Origin: an uncultured Erysipelotrichaceae bacterium
GTDB taxonomy: Bacteria > Bacillota_I > Bacilli_A > RFN20 > CAG-826
Direction of reading: 5' to 3'
NCBI GenBank assembly: GCA_902787955.1
Contig: CADAIJ010000004.1
Location: 1 to 64,000, forward strand
DNA length: 64,000 nt
A model generated the notes under the pieces. The model saw only the letters and a program-made list of their open reading frames with translations, made no database searches and had not been told where the DNA came from. Below, piece by piece: positions 52,281 through 61,346 of this stretch. The translations under genes and the position numbers were made by a program. Positions within the stretch are counted from its first letter, which is position 1. The number at the start of each line of letters is the position of its first letter.

Positions 52281-53408
52281 ATGATAATAAGGGACATATC
52301 AATTGTTACATTAACTAAGATAATCGAGAAAGGTTATCTATCTTTCGAAGATGGCTTAATTAAAAATATTGGTGAAGGTGATTACTTAGGTAATGAAGAA
52401 TCTATTTCAAAACCTGGATTAATTGCGTTCCCTGGATTTATAGATATTCATATCCATGGTTCAGTCGGAATTGACTTCATGGATGCTAAAGAAGAAGATT
52501 ATTCAAAAATTGCGGATTCTTTATATGAAGAAGGTGTTACTACATTTTTAGCCACAACTCTTACTAGTGATAAAGAATCTTTGGCAAGAGTTTGTAAAAC
52601 TGTTAAAAATGTAATCAAAGATATTCCTTCTCTAGGTGGAATTCATTTTGAAGGTCCATATATTTCTTTGAAATATAAAGGCGCTCAAAATCCTGAATTT
52701 ATTCGTGATCCAGATATTCAAGAATTTGATGAACTTCAAAAGATTTCTGGTGGAAACATTAAATACATTGCTATGGCTCCTGAAAAAGATGGTGCTTTAG
52801 AATTTATTAAACATGTCACTCAAAACGGTGTTGTTGTTTCCGCTGGTCATACTGATGCCTCATTTGATTGCGTTAGTGAAGCAATTAATAACGGTTTAAC
52901 AAATACAACCCACACACATAACGCTATGTCACCACACCATCATCGTAATCCTGGTGTTGTTACTGCAGCGATGTATTTTGATGAAATTTATCCAGAAGTT
53001 ATTTGTGATACTGTTCACGTCTGCCCAAATACTTTAAAAGCTTTCTATAAAATTACTGGTCCTGATCGCTTCATTGCTATTACAGACGCTTTAAAAGTTA
53101 AACATAGCAATATTGAACACTTTGAATTATTCGGTCTTGAATGTATCAGAAAAGAAGATGCTGCATATTTGACTACTGGCCCATTAGCTGGTTCTCTTTT
53201 AACTATGGATCAAGCCTTACGAAATTTAAGAAATATTACTGGAGCGGATTATGTCTCTTTAGCGAAGATGACATCAAAAAACGCTGCAGAAAGCCTACAT
53301 TTTAATGATAGAGGGGAATTAGCTAAAGGAAAATTGGCTGATATCGTCTTACTTGATAAAGATCTTAAAGTTAAAGAAGTTTACAAACTTGGAAAGAGAG
53401 TTAAATAA
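52281..53408 (+). CDS. nagA: N-acetylglucosamine-6-phosphate deacetylase
   Basis: NagA removes acetate from GlcNAc-6-phosphate, feeding glucosamine 6-phosphate to glycolysis or wall synthesis. The 375-residue amidohydrolase shows FPGFIDIHIHGSVGIDFMD with the HxH metal pair, LGGIHFEGPYIS, VVSAGHTDASFD, THTHNAMSPHHHRNPG and the catalytic-Asp region AITDAL near residue 270. A GGGGATT sequence precedes the ATG. No nagB is in view. It is followed after 1 bp by the ROK protein and then a kinase-like protein, consistent with amino-sugar use. Confidence 0.95.
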   Translation: MIIRDISIVTLTKIIEKGYLSFEDGLIKNIGEGDYLGNEESISKPGLIAFPGFIDIHIHGSVGIDFMDAKEEDYSKIADSLYEEGVTTFLATTLTSDKESLARVCKTVKNVIKDIPSLGGIHFEGPYISLKYKGAQNPEFIRDPDIQEFDELQKISGGNIKYIAMAPEKDGALEFIKHVTQNGVVVSAGHTDASFDCVSEAINNGLTNTTHTHNAMSPHHHRNPGVVTAAMYFDEIYPEVICDTVHVCPNTLKAFYKITGPDRFIAITDALKVKHSNIEHFELFGLECIRKEDAAYLTTGPLAGSLLTMDQALRNLRNITGADYVSLAKMTSKNAAESLHFNDRGELAKGKLADIVLLDKDLKVKEVYKLGKRVK

Positions 53409-53409
53409 G

Positions 53410-54789
53410 ATGGTTAAGCCTATTTTAGAACCAGAATTTTTGCCAGCGATTATTGAGCTTCGTAAATTTAATGAAGACGTTAAAAAATACGAAAATAGAC
53501 AACACTTAATTGTTGCAGTTGAAAGAGCAAATGGTTACGTATACCGCCGTGAATTTGATATCTTCCCAGATGGTGTTGATGATGAAAGAAATACTTTTAT
53601 AACCGAAAGATTAATTAAAACAATTCTTTGGGTTATCGGTGGATTTAAGATTTATATCGCTGGTAGCCATGTAGTTTATAAGAATATTAAAGATTATTAC
53701 CGTAAAGGTGGCTTGAGAGAATTTGACTATGATTTCTGGTCCACAACTTTTGAAAGAGAAGTTGAAGTTTTAGAAGCTACTTATGAAAATATCCCAGCAG
53801 AAGTTCCTTCAAGTGAAGCTGCAGGTGGTCATTTAGATGGAAAAAGAATCGGCTTTGATGCTGGTGGAAGTGATATTAAAGTATCTGCGGTTATTGATGG
53901 AAAAGTTGTTTCTAGTGAAGAAATTGTTTGGCTTCCTAAATTAAATGAAGACATTAATTATCACTATGAAAATATTTATAAAGCTTTAAAAGTCGGCGTT
54001 GAAAGATTAGGTGGAGACGTTGATGCAGTTGGTATTTCTACTGCAGGTGTTATCGTTACAGATAGACCAATGGTTTCCTCTATCTTTATTAAAGTTCCTA
54101 AGAAAGATTTCGAACTTGTTAAATATGCTTACGTTAACTCTGTTAATAAACTTGCTAAAGAATTAGGTCATCCTATTCCATATGTTGTTGCTAACGATGG
54201 CGATGTTACTGCTTTAGCAGGAGCTGTCGACTTAAAAGACAATTGCGTTCTTGGCATTTCAATGGGAACCTCTGAAGCTGGAGGATACGTTGATCATAAC
54301 GGAAATCTTCCAGGATGGTTTAGTGAACTTGCTTTCGTTCCAGTTGATTTTAATAGAAACGCAATGGTAGACGAATGGTCAAAAGACTTCGGAGTTGGCT
54401 GCAAATATTTATCACAAGACGCTGTTATTAAACTTGTTGATAGGGCTGGAATTGAAGTTGATCCAAAACTTACTTTAGCTGAGAAGCTTTCTTATGTTCA
54501 ATCTTTAATGGCTAACGATGATGAACGTGCTAAAAAGATTTTTGAAACAATTGGTGTTTATCTCGCTTATGCTTTAGCATACTATGCTGAATTTTATGAA
54601 ATTAAACACGTTATCTTACTTGGAAGAGTTACTTCTGGCAAGGGTGGAGATATCATTTTAAATACCGCGAAAGAAACACTTAATAAAGATTTCCCTGAAT
54701 ACGCTCATTTCCACTTAACTATGCCAAGCGAATCTATGAGAAGAGTGGGACAATCAATCGCCGCAGCATCTTTACCAATGATTAAATAA
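53410..54789 (+). CDS. ROK-type sugar kinase-like protein with N-terminal extension
   Basis: The ASKHA/ROK core begins near residue 145 with IGFDAGGSDIKVSAVIDGK (phosphate-1 loop) and continues with DAVGISTAGV, VANDGDVTALAGA and ISMGTSEAGGYVD (phosphate-2). It ends with VILLGRVTSGKGG. About 140 residues with no recognised motif precede it. The ROK zinc motif CxCG-type is not evident. The ATG at 53410 lies 1 bp after nagA. The likely substrate is an amino sugar or hexose because of its neighbours, but a non-kinase role is possible. Confidence 0.8.
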   Translation: MVKPILEPEFLPAIIELRKFNEDVKKYENRQHLIVAVERANGYVYRREFDIFPDGVDDERNTFITERLIKTILWVIGGFKIYIAGSHVVYKNIKDYYRKGGLREFDYDFWSTTFEREVEVLEATYENIPAEVPSSEAAGGHLDGKRIGFDAGGSDIKVSAVIDGKVVSSEEIVWLPKLNEDINYHYENIYKALKVGVERLGGDVDAVGISTAGVIVTDRPMVSSIFIKVPKKDFELVKYAYVNSVNKLAKELGHPIPYVVANDGDVTALAGAVDLKDNCVLGISMGTSEAGGYVDHNGNLPGWFSELAFVPVDFNRNAMVDEWSKDFGVGCKYLSQDAVIKLVDRAGIEVDPKLTLAEKLSYVQSLMANDDERAKKIFETIGVYLAYALAYYAEFYEIKHVILLGRVTSGKGGDIILNTAKETLNKDFPEYAHFHLTMPSESMRRVGQSIAAASLPMIK

Positions 54790-54799
54790 AGGGGGCTAC

Positions 54800-55873
54800 A
54801 TGGAAAATTTAATTAAACAATTCGACATCAAAGGAAACATTGTTTCCATTAATAAATATGGTAATGGCCATATTAATAAAACATTTTTAGTTAAAACAAC
54901 TGAAGATACATACATCTTTCAATTCATTAATAACAACGTATTTAACAATGTTAATATGCTTATGCATAACATTGATTTAGTTACTACTCATCTTTTAAGT
55001 AAAGGTAGTAAAACTTTAGAGATCGTTAAAACCAAAGATGGAAGATTATATACAAAATATGGAAATGATTATTTCCGTGGATATAAATATATCGATAATT
55101 CAGTCTGCTACGAAAAGTTACCAAGCTTAGAAATGGTTACTGAAGCAGCGAAAGGTTTTGGAAAATTCCATTCTGATTTATCTGATATTGATATTAGTCA
55201 AATTGGCGATGTTATTCCTGATTTCCATAATACTGCGAAACGTTATGAAGTTTTTAAAAGTATCGTTCAAAAAGACCCATGTAAAAGAAAAGCATTATGT
55301 GAAGATGATGTCTTATTCTTAATGAGTAGAAAAAGTGACTATTCCTTACTTGTTGATGCTCTTGAAAAAGGCAAAATCAATAAATCAATTACCCATAATG
55401 ATCCAAAGATTAACAATGTTGTTTTTGATAAAAAAACCAATAAGGTCTCCTGTGTTTTAGATTTAGACACAGTTATGACTGGTACATTCTTATACGACTT
55501 TGGTGATGCGTTAAGATCACTTTTTACAGGTGATAACGAAGACTCCATGGATACATCTAAATTAGTTTGTAATTTGGATATTTATAGAGCGTATCTTGAT
55601 GGCTATTTTGCAAAGATGAAAGATGTCATTAACGCTAAAGAAATTGAATTATTACCTTATTCTATTTTGGTTATTACTGAAGAGCTTGCTCTTCGCTTCC
55701 TTGGTGATTACATCAATGGCGATAAATATTTTGGTGTTGATTATCCAACCCATAACTTAGTTCGTGCTAAGACTCAAATTGCTTTAGCTAAGGACATTAT
55801 TAAGCATCTTGATGATTTAAAACAAATCACTAACGAAATTGTTCAAAAATATAAATTAACATATAGGAACTGA
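54800..55873 (+). CDS. phosphotransferase related to N-acetylhexosamine 1-kinase
   Basis: The 357-residue protein has the aminoglycoside phosphotransferase/choline-kinase fold: a glycine-rich INKYGNGHINKTFLV start, catalytic SITHNDPKINNVVFD (HxDxxxxN form) near residue 195, and metal-binding CVLDLDTVMTGTFLYDFGDALR. This pattern is that of NahK, which makes GlcNAc/GalNAc 1-phosphate in glycan salvage. Assignment is by motif and by position after nagA and ROK. GGGGG before ATG is a good Shine-Dalgarno sequence. Its last codons and stop are contributed by a dispersed-repeat copy. Confidence 0.78.
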   Translation: MENLIKQFDIKGNIVSINKYGNGHINKTFLVKTTEDTYIFQFINNNVFNNVNMLMHNIDLVTTHLLSKGSKTLEIVKTKDGRLYTKYGNDYFRGYKYIDNSVCYEKLPSLEMVTEAAKGFGKFHSDLSDIDISQIGDVIPDFHNTAKRYEVFKSIVQKDPCKRKALCEDDVLFLMSRKSDYSLLVDALEKGKINKSITHNDPKINNVVFDKKTNKVSCVLDLDTVMTGTFLYDFGDALRSLFTGDNEDSMDTSKLVCNLDIYRAYLDGYFAKMKDVINAKEIELLPYSILVITEELALRFLGDYINGDKYFGVDYPTHNLVRAKTQIALAKDIIKHLDDLKQITNEIVQKYKLTYRN

Positions 55874-55890
55874 CCTATTTGGGAAAAAGT
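55862..55890 (+). repeat. copy 3 of the dispersed repeat (diverged), containing a stop codon
   Basis: TATAGGAACT followed by ATTTGGGAAAAAG resembles copy 2. The TGA stop of the kinase-like gene lies inside it (55871-55873), and a terminator follows directly. Confidence 0.5.
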
Positions 55891-55914
55891 TAGCCAGTCG
55901 CGGCTAATTTTTTT
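55890..55914 (+). terminator. intrinsic terminator after the kinase-like gene
   Basis: TTAGCC-AGTCGC-GGCTAA followed by TTTTTTT. Confidence 0.85.
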
Positions 55915-55980
55915 ATCATATTTAATGCATTTTCTTTATTAAATAATAAAATAGTAAAGATTAGAAAGTGAGGCCAACTT

Positions 55981-57309
55981 ATGAACTCAATTAAAAAAGA
56001 ACATTTAGAAGGATTATATAAAGAGGTTAAAGAAGATAAAGCTTTAACTATTGCTAGACACGCTTTAAGCAAAACAGATATCTATAGTGTTGCTTATAGC
56101 CAAGATAACGCTAAAGAAATGGATTTCAATTTCTCCATTGATATTAAGACTCTTCCTATTACAAACCAAAAGGCTTCAGGAAGATGCTGGATCTTTGCCG
56201 CGACTAACGTCTTAAGAGAAATGATTGCTAAGGAATTAAATCTTGAAAACTTTGAATTATCTCAATCTTATTTAGCATTCTATGATAAGCTTGAAAAGCT
56301 TAATTATGCTTTAGAAATTATCATTGAAACTATTAACGATGATTATGATGATAGAACTCTTCAATACATTTTAAAGAGTGGTATCGGTGATGGTGGACAA
56401 TGGGATATGTTTGTTAATATTGTTAAGAAATATGGCTTATGTCCAAAGAATGTCTATCCAGAAACTTATTCTTCAAGTAACACAAGATATATTAACTCCT
56501 TAATTAATGCTGAAATGAGAGCGTTTGCTCCTGCCGCTAGAGAATATCTTAAAAAAGGTGGAATGGAATTAGTTTTAAAAGAAAAAGAAGCTTTAATGGA
56601 CAAGTTCTATAAAGCTCTTGTTTCCTGCTATGGCTTACCACCAGAAACCTTTGATTTTGAATATACCGATAAGGATAAAAAATATAATAAAATCGAAGGC
56701 TTTACACCATTATCATTCTTCGAAAAATATATAGGAACTCAACTCGATGACTATGTTTCTATCATTAACGCTCCAACTGATGATAAGGAATTTATGAAGT
56801 CTTATACCGTCAAATATTTAGGTAACGTTGCTGGTGGAAAAGCAGTCACTCATTTAAATCTTCCAATCGAAAGAATGAAAGAATTAATTATTTCTCAACT
56901 TAAAGACGGACAAATCGTTTGGTTTGGTAGTGATGTCGGAGCGTACCGTGATGTTGATAGAGCGTCTTGGGATGATACCTACTTTGATTTCAAATCTTTA
57001 TTCGGTTTAGATTATTATTGTGAAAAGGGCAAATCACTCGACTTTGCAATTTCCCAAATGACACACGCAATGTGTATCACAGGTGTTAACTTAGCTAATG
57101 ACAAACCAACAAAATGGAAAATTGAGAACTCGTGGGGTAATGTCGGTCCAAATGCTGGTTACTATATCATCTCCGAGTCCTGGTTCAATCGTTATACTTT
57201 CCAAGCAGTTGTTAATAAAAAATACCTTACTAAAGAAGAACTCGACGCTTATAATGCAAAGCCTATTGAACTTAAACCATGGGATCCAATGGGTTCTTTA
57301 GCAGACTAA
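55981..57309 (+). CDS. pepC: aminopeptidase C (C1B cysteine peptidase)
   Basis: PepC is a cytosolic papain-fold aminopeptidase of the bleomycin hydrolase family. The catalytic triad is present: Cys69 in QKASGRCWIFAA, His362 in MTHAMCITGV and Asn383 in IENSWGNVG. The 442-residue length matches the family. A GAGG Shine-Dalgarno sequence precedes the ATG. It is a single-gene unit between two terminators. There is no signal peptide, so it acts on imported peptides or protein turnover products. Confidence 0.96.
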   Translation: MNSIKKEHLEGLYKEVKEDKALTIARHALSKTDIYSVAYSQDNAKEMDFNFSIDIKTLPITNQKASGRCWIFAATNVLREMIAKELNLENFELSQSYLAFYDKLEKLNYALEIIIETINDDYDDRTLQYILKSGIGDGGQWDMFVNIVKKYGLCPKNVYPETYSSSNTRYINSLINAEMRAFAPAAREYLKKGGMELVLKEKEALMDKFYKALVSCYGLPPETFDFEYTDKDKKYNKIEGFTPLSFFEKYIGTQLDDYVSIINAPTDDKEFMKSYTVKYLGNVAGGKAVTHLNLPIERMKELIISQLKDGQIVWFGSDVGAYRDVDRASWDDTYFDFKSLFGLDYYCEKGKSLDFAISQMTHAMCITGVNLANDKPTKWKIENSWGNVGPNAGYYIISESWFNRYTFQAVVNKKYLTKEELDAYNAKPIELKPWDPMGSLAD

Positions 57310-57329
57310 ATAAATCTATATAAAAAACT

Positions 57330-57372
57330 AAGGGTCATTTTGTAAAAATGCGATAAAATGGCTCTTTTTTCA
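57330..57372 (+). terminator. intrinsic terminator after pepC
   Basis: AAGGGTCATTTT pairs with AAAATGGCTCTT (two G-U pairs) across a 13-nt loop and is followed by a T-run. Confidence 0.8.
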
Positions 57373-57436
57373 TTTTAAATTCTCTATTTATTAATAAATA
57401 CTTTTAATCGAACAAGTTATTTGGTTAAATTTTATT

Positions 57437-58120
57437 ATGGCGGAAAAGAATGTAAGAACGATTGTTGTTAATCGAAGCGCATACGCTGATAACGACTTAG
57501 AGGCTTCTTTATTAAGAAAAAAGCTTAAAGAAGAAGGTGTCTTCCTCGTTAATGTTATGTCTTCTCCAGGAAGTGGAAAAACAACAACCTTAGTTCGCCT
57601 CATTAATCTCCTTAAAGATAAATATCGTATAGGAGTAATGGAAGCGGACATTGATTCTGATATCGATGCGCTAAAGGTTAGTGAAGTTACTGGTGTTAAA
57701 TCAATTCAACTTCATACCTCGGGAATGTGTCACTTAGACGCCGGGATGACATTCGATGGACTTAAGGCTATTGACTATAAGGATTTAGACTTAATCTTCC
57801 TTGAGAATGTTGGTAACTTAGTTTGTCCCGCTGAATTTGATGCAGGTGCCCATCTCGATATCACCATTCTTTCAGTGCCAGAGGGCGATGATAAGCCTTT
57901 GAAGTATCCACTAATTTATCAGAAGTGCAATCTTGTGATAATAAATAAAATGGATACTCTTCCATACTTTACTTTCTCTTTAGAGAAATGTAAGGAAAAC
58001 ATCAGAATGAGAAATGAGAATGCAACCATCATTCCAATCTCGGCTAAAACTGGTGAAGGAAGTGACAAATTAGTGGATTACTTTATAAAAAGTATTCAGG
58101 AATTTAGGGAGGAAAAATAG
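57437..58120 (+). CDS. hypB: HypB-type nickel-insertion GTPase, copy 1
   Basis: HypB hydrolyses GTP to drive nickel delivery, with HypA, into [NiFe] hydrogenase or other nickel enzymes. The 227-residue protein has P-loop NVMSSPGSGKTTT, EADIDSDIDA, LHTSGMCHLDAGM with the metal-site Cys-His pair, LENVGNLVCPAEFD with the second Cys, and the base-specificity NKMD. It lacks a His-rich N-terminus, so it does not store nickel that way. No Shine-Dalgarno sequence is seen. The stop is followed at once by the 962-residue flavoprotein. Its known partners hypC, D, E and F are not in the window. Confidence 0.93.
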   Translation: MAEKNVRTIVVNRSAYADNDLEASLLRKKLKEEGVFLVNVMSSPGSGKTTTLVRLINLLKDKYRIGVMEADIDSDIDALKVSEVTGVKSIQLHTSGMCHLDAGMTFDGLKAIDYKDLDLIFLENVGNLVCPAEFDAGAHLDITILSVPEGDDKPLKYPLIYQKCNLVIINKMDTLPYFTFSLEKCKENIRMRNENATIIPISAKTGEGSDKLVDYFIKSIQEFREEK

Positions 58121-61009
58121 ATGCCTGAACAAAGTAAATTGATTACGCCTAAATACCAAGGTGAAAAGAATCCTGATAAGAGGTACTTAAAATTAGGTAA
58201 GAAGATTACCGATATTGTCCCTCATAAATTATTCGGGGTTAAATCAACTGACCCAGAGTACTGGGGTTTAAAAGAAATGTTAACCGGGGAAATGGTTGAT
58301 GTTTTAAACAAAATGAAACTTAGAAAGTTCTACACATTTGAAGAACTTCTAAAAATGAACAAGAACCATGAAGCTATTGAACTTCAAAAGTTGCTCGATG
58401 AAATGTCCTACATTGGTATTATCGAATATGACTATGGTGATAATTACGATCATAATCATCCACTTGAAGATAAACCAAAAATCAAACGCTACCGTATCTC
58501 ATTCTTCGTTCCAGGTTCTGCTGAATTATTCAACTCTTCAGTAGACCGTATTGCTAAGAATCCTACTGTCGCTACATTCTTTGAAAGAATGACATTTGTT
58601 CCACTTGCGGGCATTACCTCAATGATTCCTCCTGGTGGTGACGGTGTTGGTATGCACGTTATCCCAGTTGAAAAAGCTATTGAAGCTGATAAGACTTCTG
58701 TCGACTTAGAACATATCTCTTATTGGTTACAAAAATACGAAGGACATATCTCTGCTGGTATTTGTTCTTGCCGTGCTTCTAGACCATATACTGAAGAAGG
58801 TTGTACTGATGATGTTAACGATTGGTGCGTCCAACTTGGTGATATGGCAGATTACACTGTCGAAACTAAACGTGCCCACTATATTACTAAAGAACGCGCT
58901 TTAGAAATCTTTAAAGAATCCGAAAAACATGGTTATGTTCACCAAATCACCAATATCGATGGTTCCGAACATATCTTTGATATTTGTAACTGTAACGTTA
59001 AGATTTGTAACGCTTTACGTACATCCTTATTATTCAATACTCCATATCTTTCTCGTTCATCCTTTACCGCTAACGTAACAGCTTATAAGTGTGTTGCTTG
59101 TGGTAAGTGCGTTGAAGTTTGTCCAGCCGGCGCTGTCAAACTTGGTCAAAAATTATGTAAGAAAGATGGCACCATGGTTGAATATCCTAAAGCACCTCTT
59201 CCAGATAAGATTCACTGGGGTAAATATGCTTGGGATGAAAACTACCGTGATACCGCTAGAATGTCTAACACTTATGCAACTGGTAGTGCTCCATGTAAAG
59301 CTGCCTGTCCAGCTCACGTCCCAGTTCAAGCTTATTTAAAACTTGCTCATGATGGTAAGTATAAAGAAGCTCTTAAGATGATTAAGACTGAAAACCCATT
59401 CCCAGCCGTTTGTGGTCGTGTTTGTAATAAACGCTGCGAAGACGCTTGTACCAGAGGTCAAATTGATGCTCCAGTATCAATTGACGAAGTCAAGAAATTT
59501 GTCGCTGATTTAGATTTAAATTCTAAAGATCGCTTCGTTCCAGAAAAATTAGTTCAATCATTAGTTAATGATACTTGGGATGAAAAGATCGCCATTATCG
59601 GTGCTGGCCCAGCCGGTTTAACCGCCGCCTATTATTTAGGTGTTATGGGTTATAAAGTAACCGTCTTTGAAAAGAATGAAAAACCTGGTGGTATGTTACG
59701 TTATGGTATCCCAGCTTATAAACTTGAAAAAGACGTTATCGATGCTGAAATCGAAGTAATTAAAGAACTCGGCGCTGAAATCAAATGCGGTGTCGAAGTT
59801 GGTAAAGATATCACTATTAAGGAACTTAAAGAACAAGGCTATAAAGCTTTCTATATCGCTATTGGTTGCCAAGGTGGCCGTAGAGTTGGTTTAGAAAACG
59901 AAAACGCTAAAGGTACTGATATTGCTGTCTCTTACTTACAAGAAGCTTTATCTAATCCAAATAAGAAATTTAATGGTGACGTCGTTGTCGTTGGTGGTGG
60001 TAACGTTGCTATCGACTGTGCTAGAACCGCTCATAGACTTGGTGCTAAGAGTGTCAATATGTTCTGCTTAGAAGATAGAGATCATATGCCAGCTACAAAC
60101 TTAGAAGTTAAAGAAGCTCTTGAAGAAGATGTTATCGTCAATAACTCCTATGGTCCAAAAGAAATAAAAGTTAATGAAAAAGGCGAAGTTTGTGCTGTTG
60201 TCTTCAAACGTTGTACTCGCGTCTTAGATGAAGAAGGTAAATTCTCTCCACTTTATGACGAAAACGATACCGTTGAAGTTAAAGCCGACAAGTTAATCTT
60301 TGCTGTTGGTCAAGCCATCGTTTGGGGTGACTTACTTAAAGATACTGGTGTTACCTTCTATCGTGGTAACTATCCAATCGCTGATAAGTTTACTTATCAA
60401 ACCGCTGACCCAGATATCTTCGTTGGTGGTGATGTCTTCACTGGCCCAAGATTCGTTATTGACGCTATCGCTCAAGGTCACGAAGCTGCTGAATCCTTAC
60501 ATAGATATGTTAGACCACGCGCTTCTATGACAGTTGGTAGAGATAGAAGACACTTCACACCACTTAATAAAGAAGACTTATCCTATCCATCCTACGATAC
60601 CGCTGGTAGAGTAGAACCAGGAATGGATGAAACTATTGATTATAAGAATTCCTTCAAGGATGCTCATAAGACCTTAACTGAAGAACAAGTTAAAGTTGAA
60701 ACAGGCCGCTGCTTATCTTGTGGTGCCTCTGTTGTCGATCCACATAAGTGTATCGGTTGTGGTTTATGTACAACTCGCTGTGAATTCGATGCTATCCACT
60801 TAGTAAGAGATCATCCAGAATGCACTAATATGAGAGTAGCAGAAAAGAAAGTTACTGGCTTAGCTGCTTATGCCTTAAAACGTGCCTTCAAGATTATCGG
60901 ATACTCTGGTAGTAAAGAAGCCAAGATGATGAGAGCTAAACGCAAAGCGTTTAAGAGAGCTCATCGTAAAGATCCTAACAAATTTACAGGCAATAGCGTA
61001 AATGCATGA
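58121..61009 (+). CDS. multidomain Fe-S flavoprotein, GltD-like NAD(P) oxidoreductase
   Basis: The 962 residues combine, in order: an N-terminal alpha/beta part without recognised motif (1-210); a cysteine-rich region with GICSCRASRPYT and ICNCNVKIC; a ferredoxin motif CVACGKCVEVCP near 324; the GltD/DPYD-type Fe-S domain (CKAACPAHVP near 391, CGRVCNKRCEDAC near 430); an FAD fold GAGPAGLTAAYYLG near 493; an NAD(P) fold VVGGGNVAIDCA near 625; an FVGGDVFTGP FAD motif; and C-terminal clusters CLSCG near 864 and CIGCGLCTTRCEFD near 876. It probably moves electrons between NAD(P)H and a low-potential carrier. Physical embedding between hypB and hypA is the unusual point. It overlaps hypA by 8 nt. 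Confidence 0.85.
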   Translation: MPEQSKLITPKYQGEKNPDKRYLKLGKKITDIVPHKLFGVKSTDPEYWGLKEMLTGEMVDVLNKMKLRKFYTFEELLKMNKNHEAIELQKLLDEMSYIGIIEYDYGDNYDHNHPLEDKPKIKRYRISFFVPGSAELFNSSVDRIAKNPTVATFFERMTFVPLAGITSMIPPGGDGVGMHVIPVEKAIEADKTSVDLEHISYWLQKYEGHISAGICSCRASRPYTEEGCTDDVNDWCVQLGDMADYTVETKRAHYITKERALEIFKESEKHGYVHQITNIDGSEHIFDICNCNVKICNALRTSLLFNTPYLSRSSFTANVTAYKCVACGKCVEVCPAGAVKLGQKLCKKDGTMVEYPKAPLPDKIHWGKYAWDENYRDTARMSNTYATGSAPCKAACPAHVPVQAYLKLAHDGKYKEALKMIKTENPFPAVCGRVCNKRCEDACTRGQIDAPVSIDEVKKFVADLDLNSKDRFVPEKLVQSLVNDTWDEKIAIIGAGPAGLTAAYYLGVMGYKVTVFEKNEKPGGMLRYGIPAYKLEKDVIDAEIEVIKELGAEIKCGVEVGKDITIKELKEQGYKAFYIAIGCQGGRRVGLENENAKGTDIAVSYLQEALSNPNKKFNGDVVVVGGGNVAIDCARTAHRLGAKSVNMFCLEDRDHMPATNLEVKEALEEDVIVNNSYGPKEIKVNEKGEVCAVVFKRCTRVLDEEGKFSPLYDENDTVEVKADKLIFAVGQAIVWGDLLKDTGVTFYRGNYPIADKFTYQTADPDIFVGGDVFTGPRFVIDAIAQGHEAAESLHRYVRPRASMTVGRDRRHFTPLNKEDLSYPSYDTAGRVEPGMDETIDYKNSFKDAHKTLTEEQVKVETGRCLSCGASVVDPHKCIGCGLCTTRCEFDAIHLVRDHPECTNMRVAEKKVTGLAAYALKRAFKIIGYSGSKEAKMMRAKRKAFKRAHRKDPNKFTGNSVNA

Positions 61010-61346
61010 GTTAGGAATTGTCTTCCACGTCATTAAACAAGCCGAAGAAGTCGCGGAAGCTAATAAGGTTCAAAAGGTATGCAAACTCACTTTAGAAGTG
61101 GGTCAAGTATCGGGAATCGAATTAGATTATTTCCGCGAATGCTTCGACTGGGCTATTAAAAAAAGCAAGTTCATGCAGGAATGTAAACTCGAGATCATTG
61201 TGATCGAAGGTATTACATATTGCCGTACTTGCAAAGAAACTTATAAGACCGTTGAACATGGACGAATTTGTCCGTTCTGCGGTAGTAAGGATACATATCT
61301 TGTCGTAGGAGACAAAGTTATTATTAAAGATTTAGAAGTTATTTAA
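61002..61346 (+). CDS. hypA: HypA-type nickel metallochaperone
   Basis: HypA binds nickel through its N-terminal MHE (His2) and zinc through two CxxC motifs. All are present: MHELGIVFHVIK at the start, CRTC and CPFC in the zinc loop near residues 73-99. The 114-residue length is normal. It overlaps the flavoprotein gene by 8 nt, so hypB, flavoprotein and hypA form one translationally coupled unit. Its 3' end overlaps the second hypB gene on the opposite strand by 15 bp. Confidence 0.93.
   Translation: MHELGIVFHVIKQAEEVAEANKVQKVCKLTLEVGQVSGIELDYFRECFDWAIKKSKFMQECKLEIIVIEGITYCRTCKETYKTVEHGRICPFCGSKDTYLVVGDKVIIKDLEVI

Noticed and set aside
56729-56741. TATAGGAACTCAA, identical to the start of the dispersed repeat
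   Set aside because: It encodes the conserved IGTQ part of PepC. Similar ATAGGAACTC strings at 5700 and 4809 also encode IGT in RecG, so codon choice explains them; the TTTGGGA half is absent.
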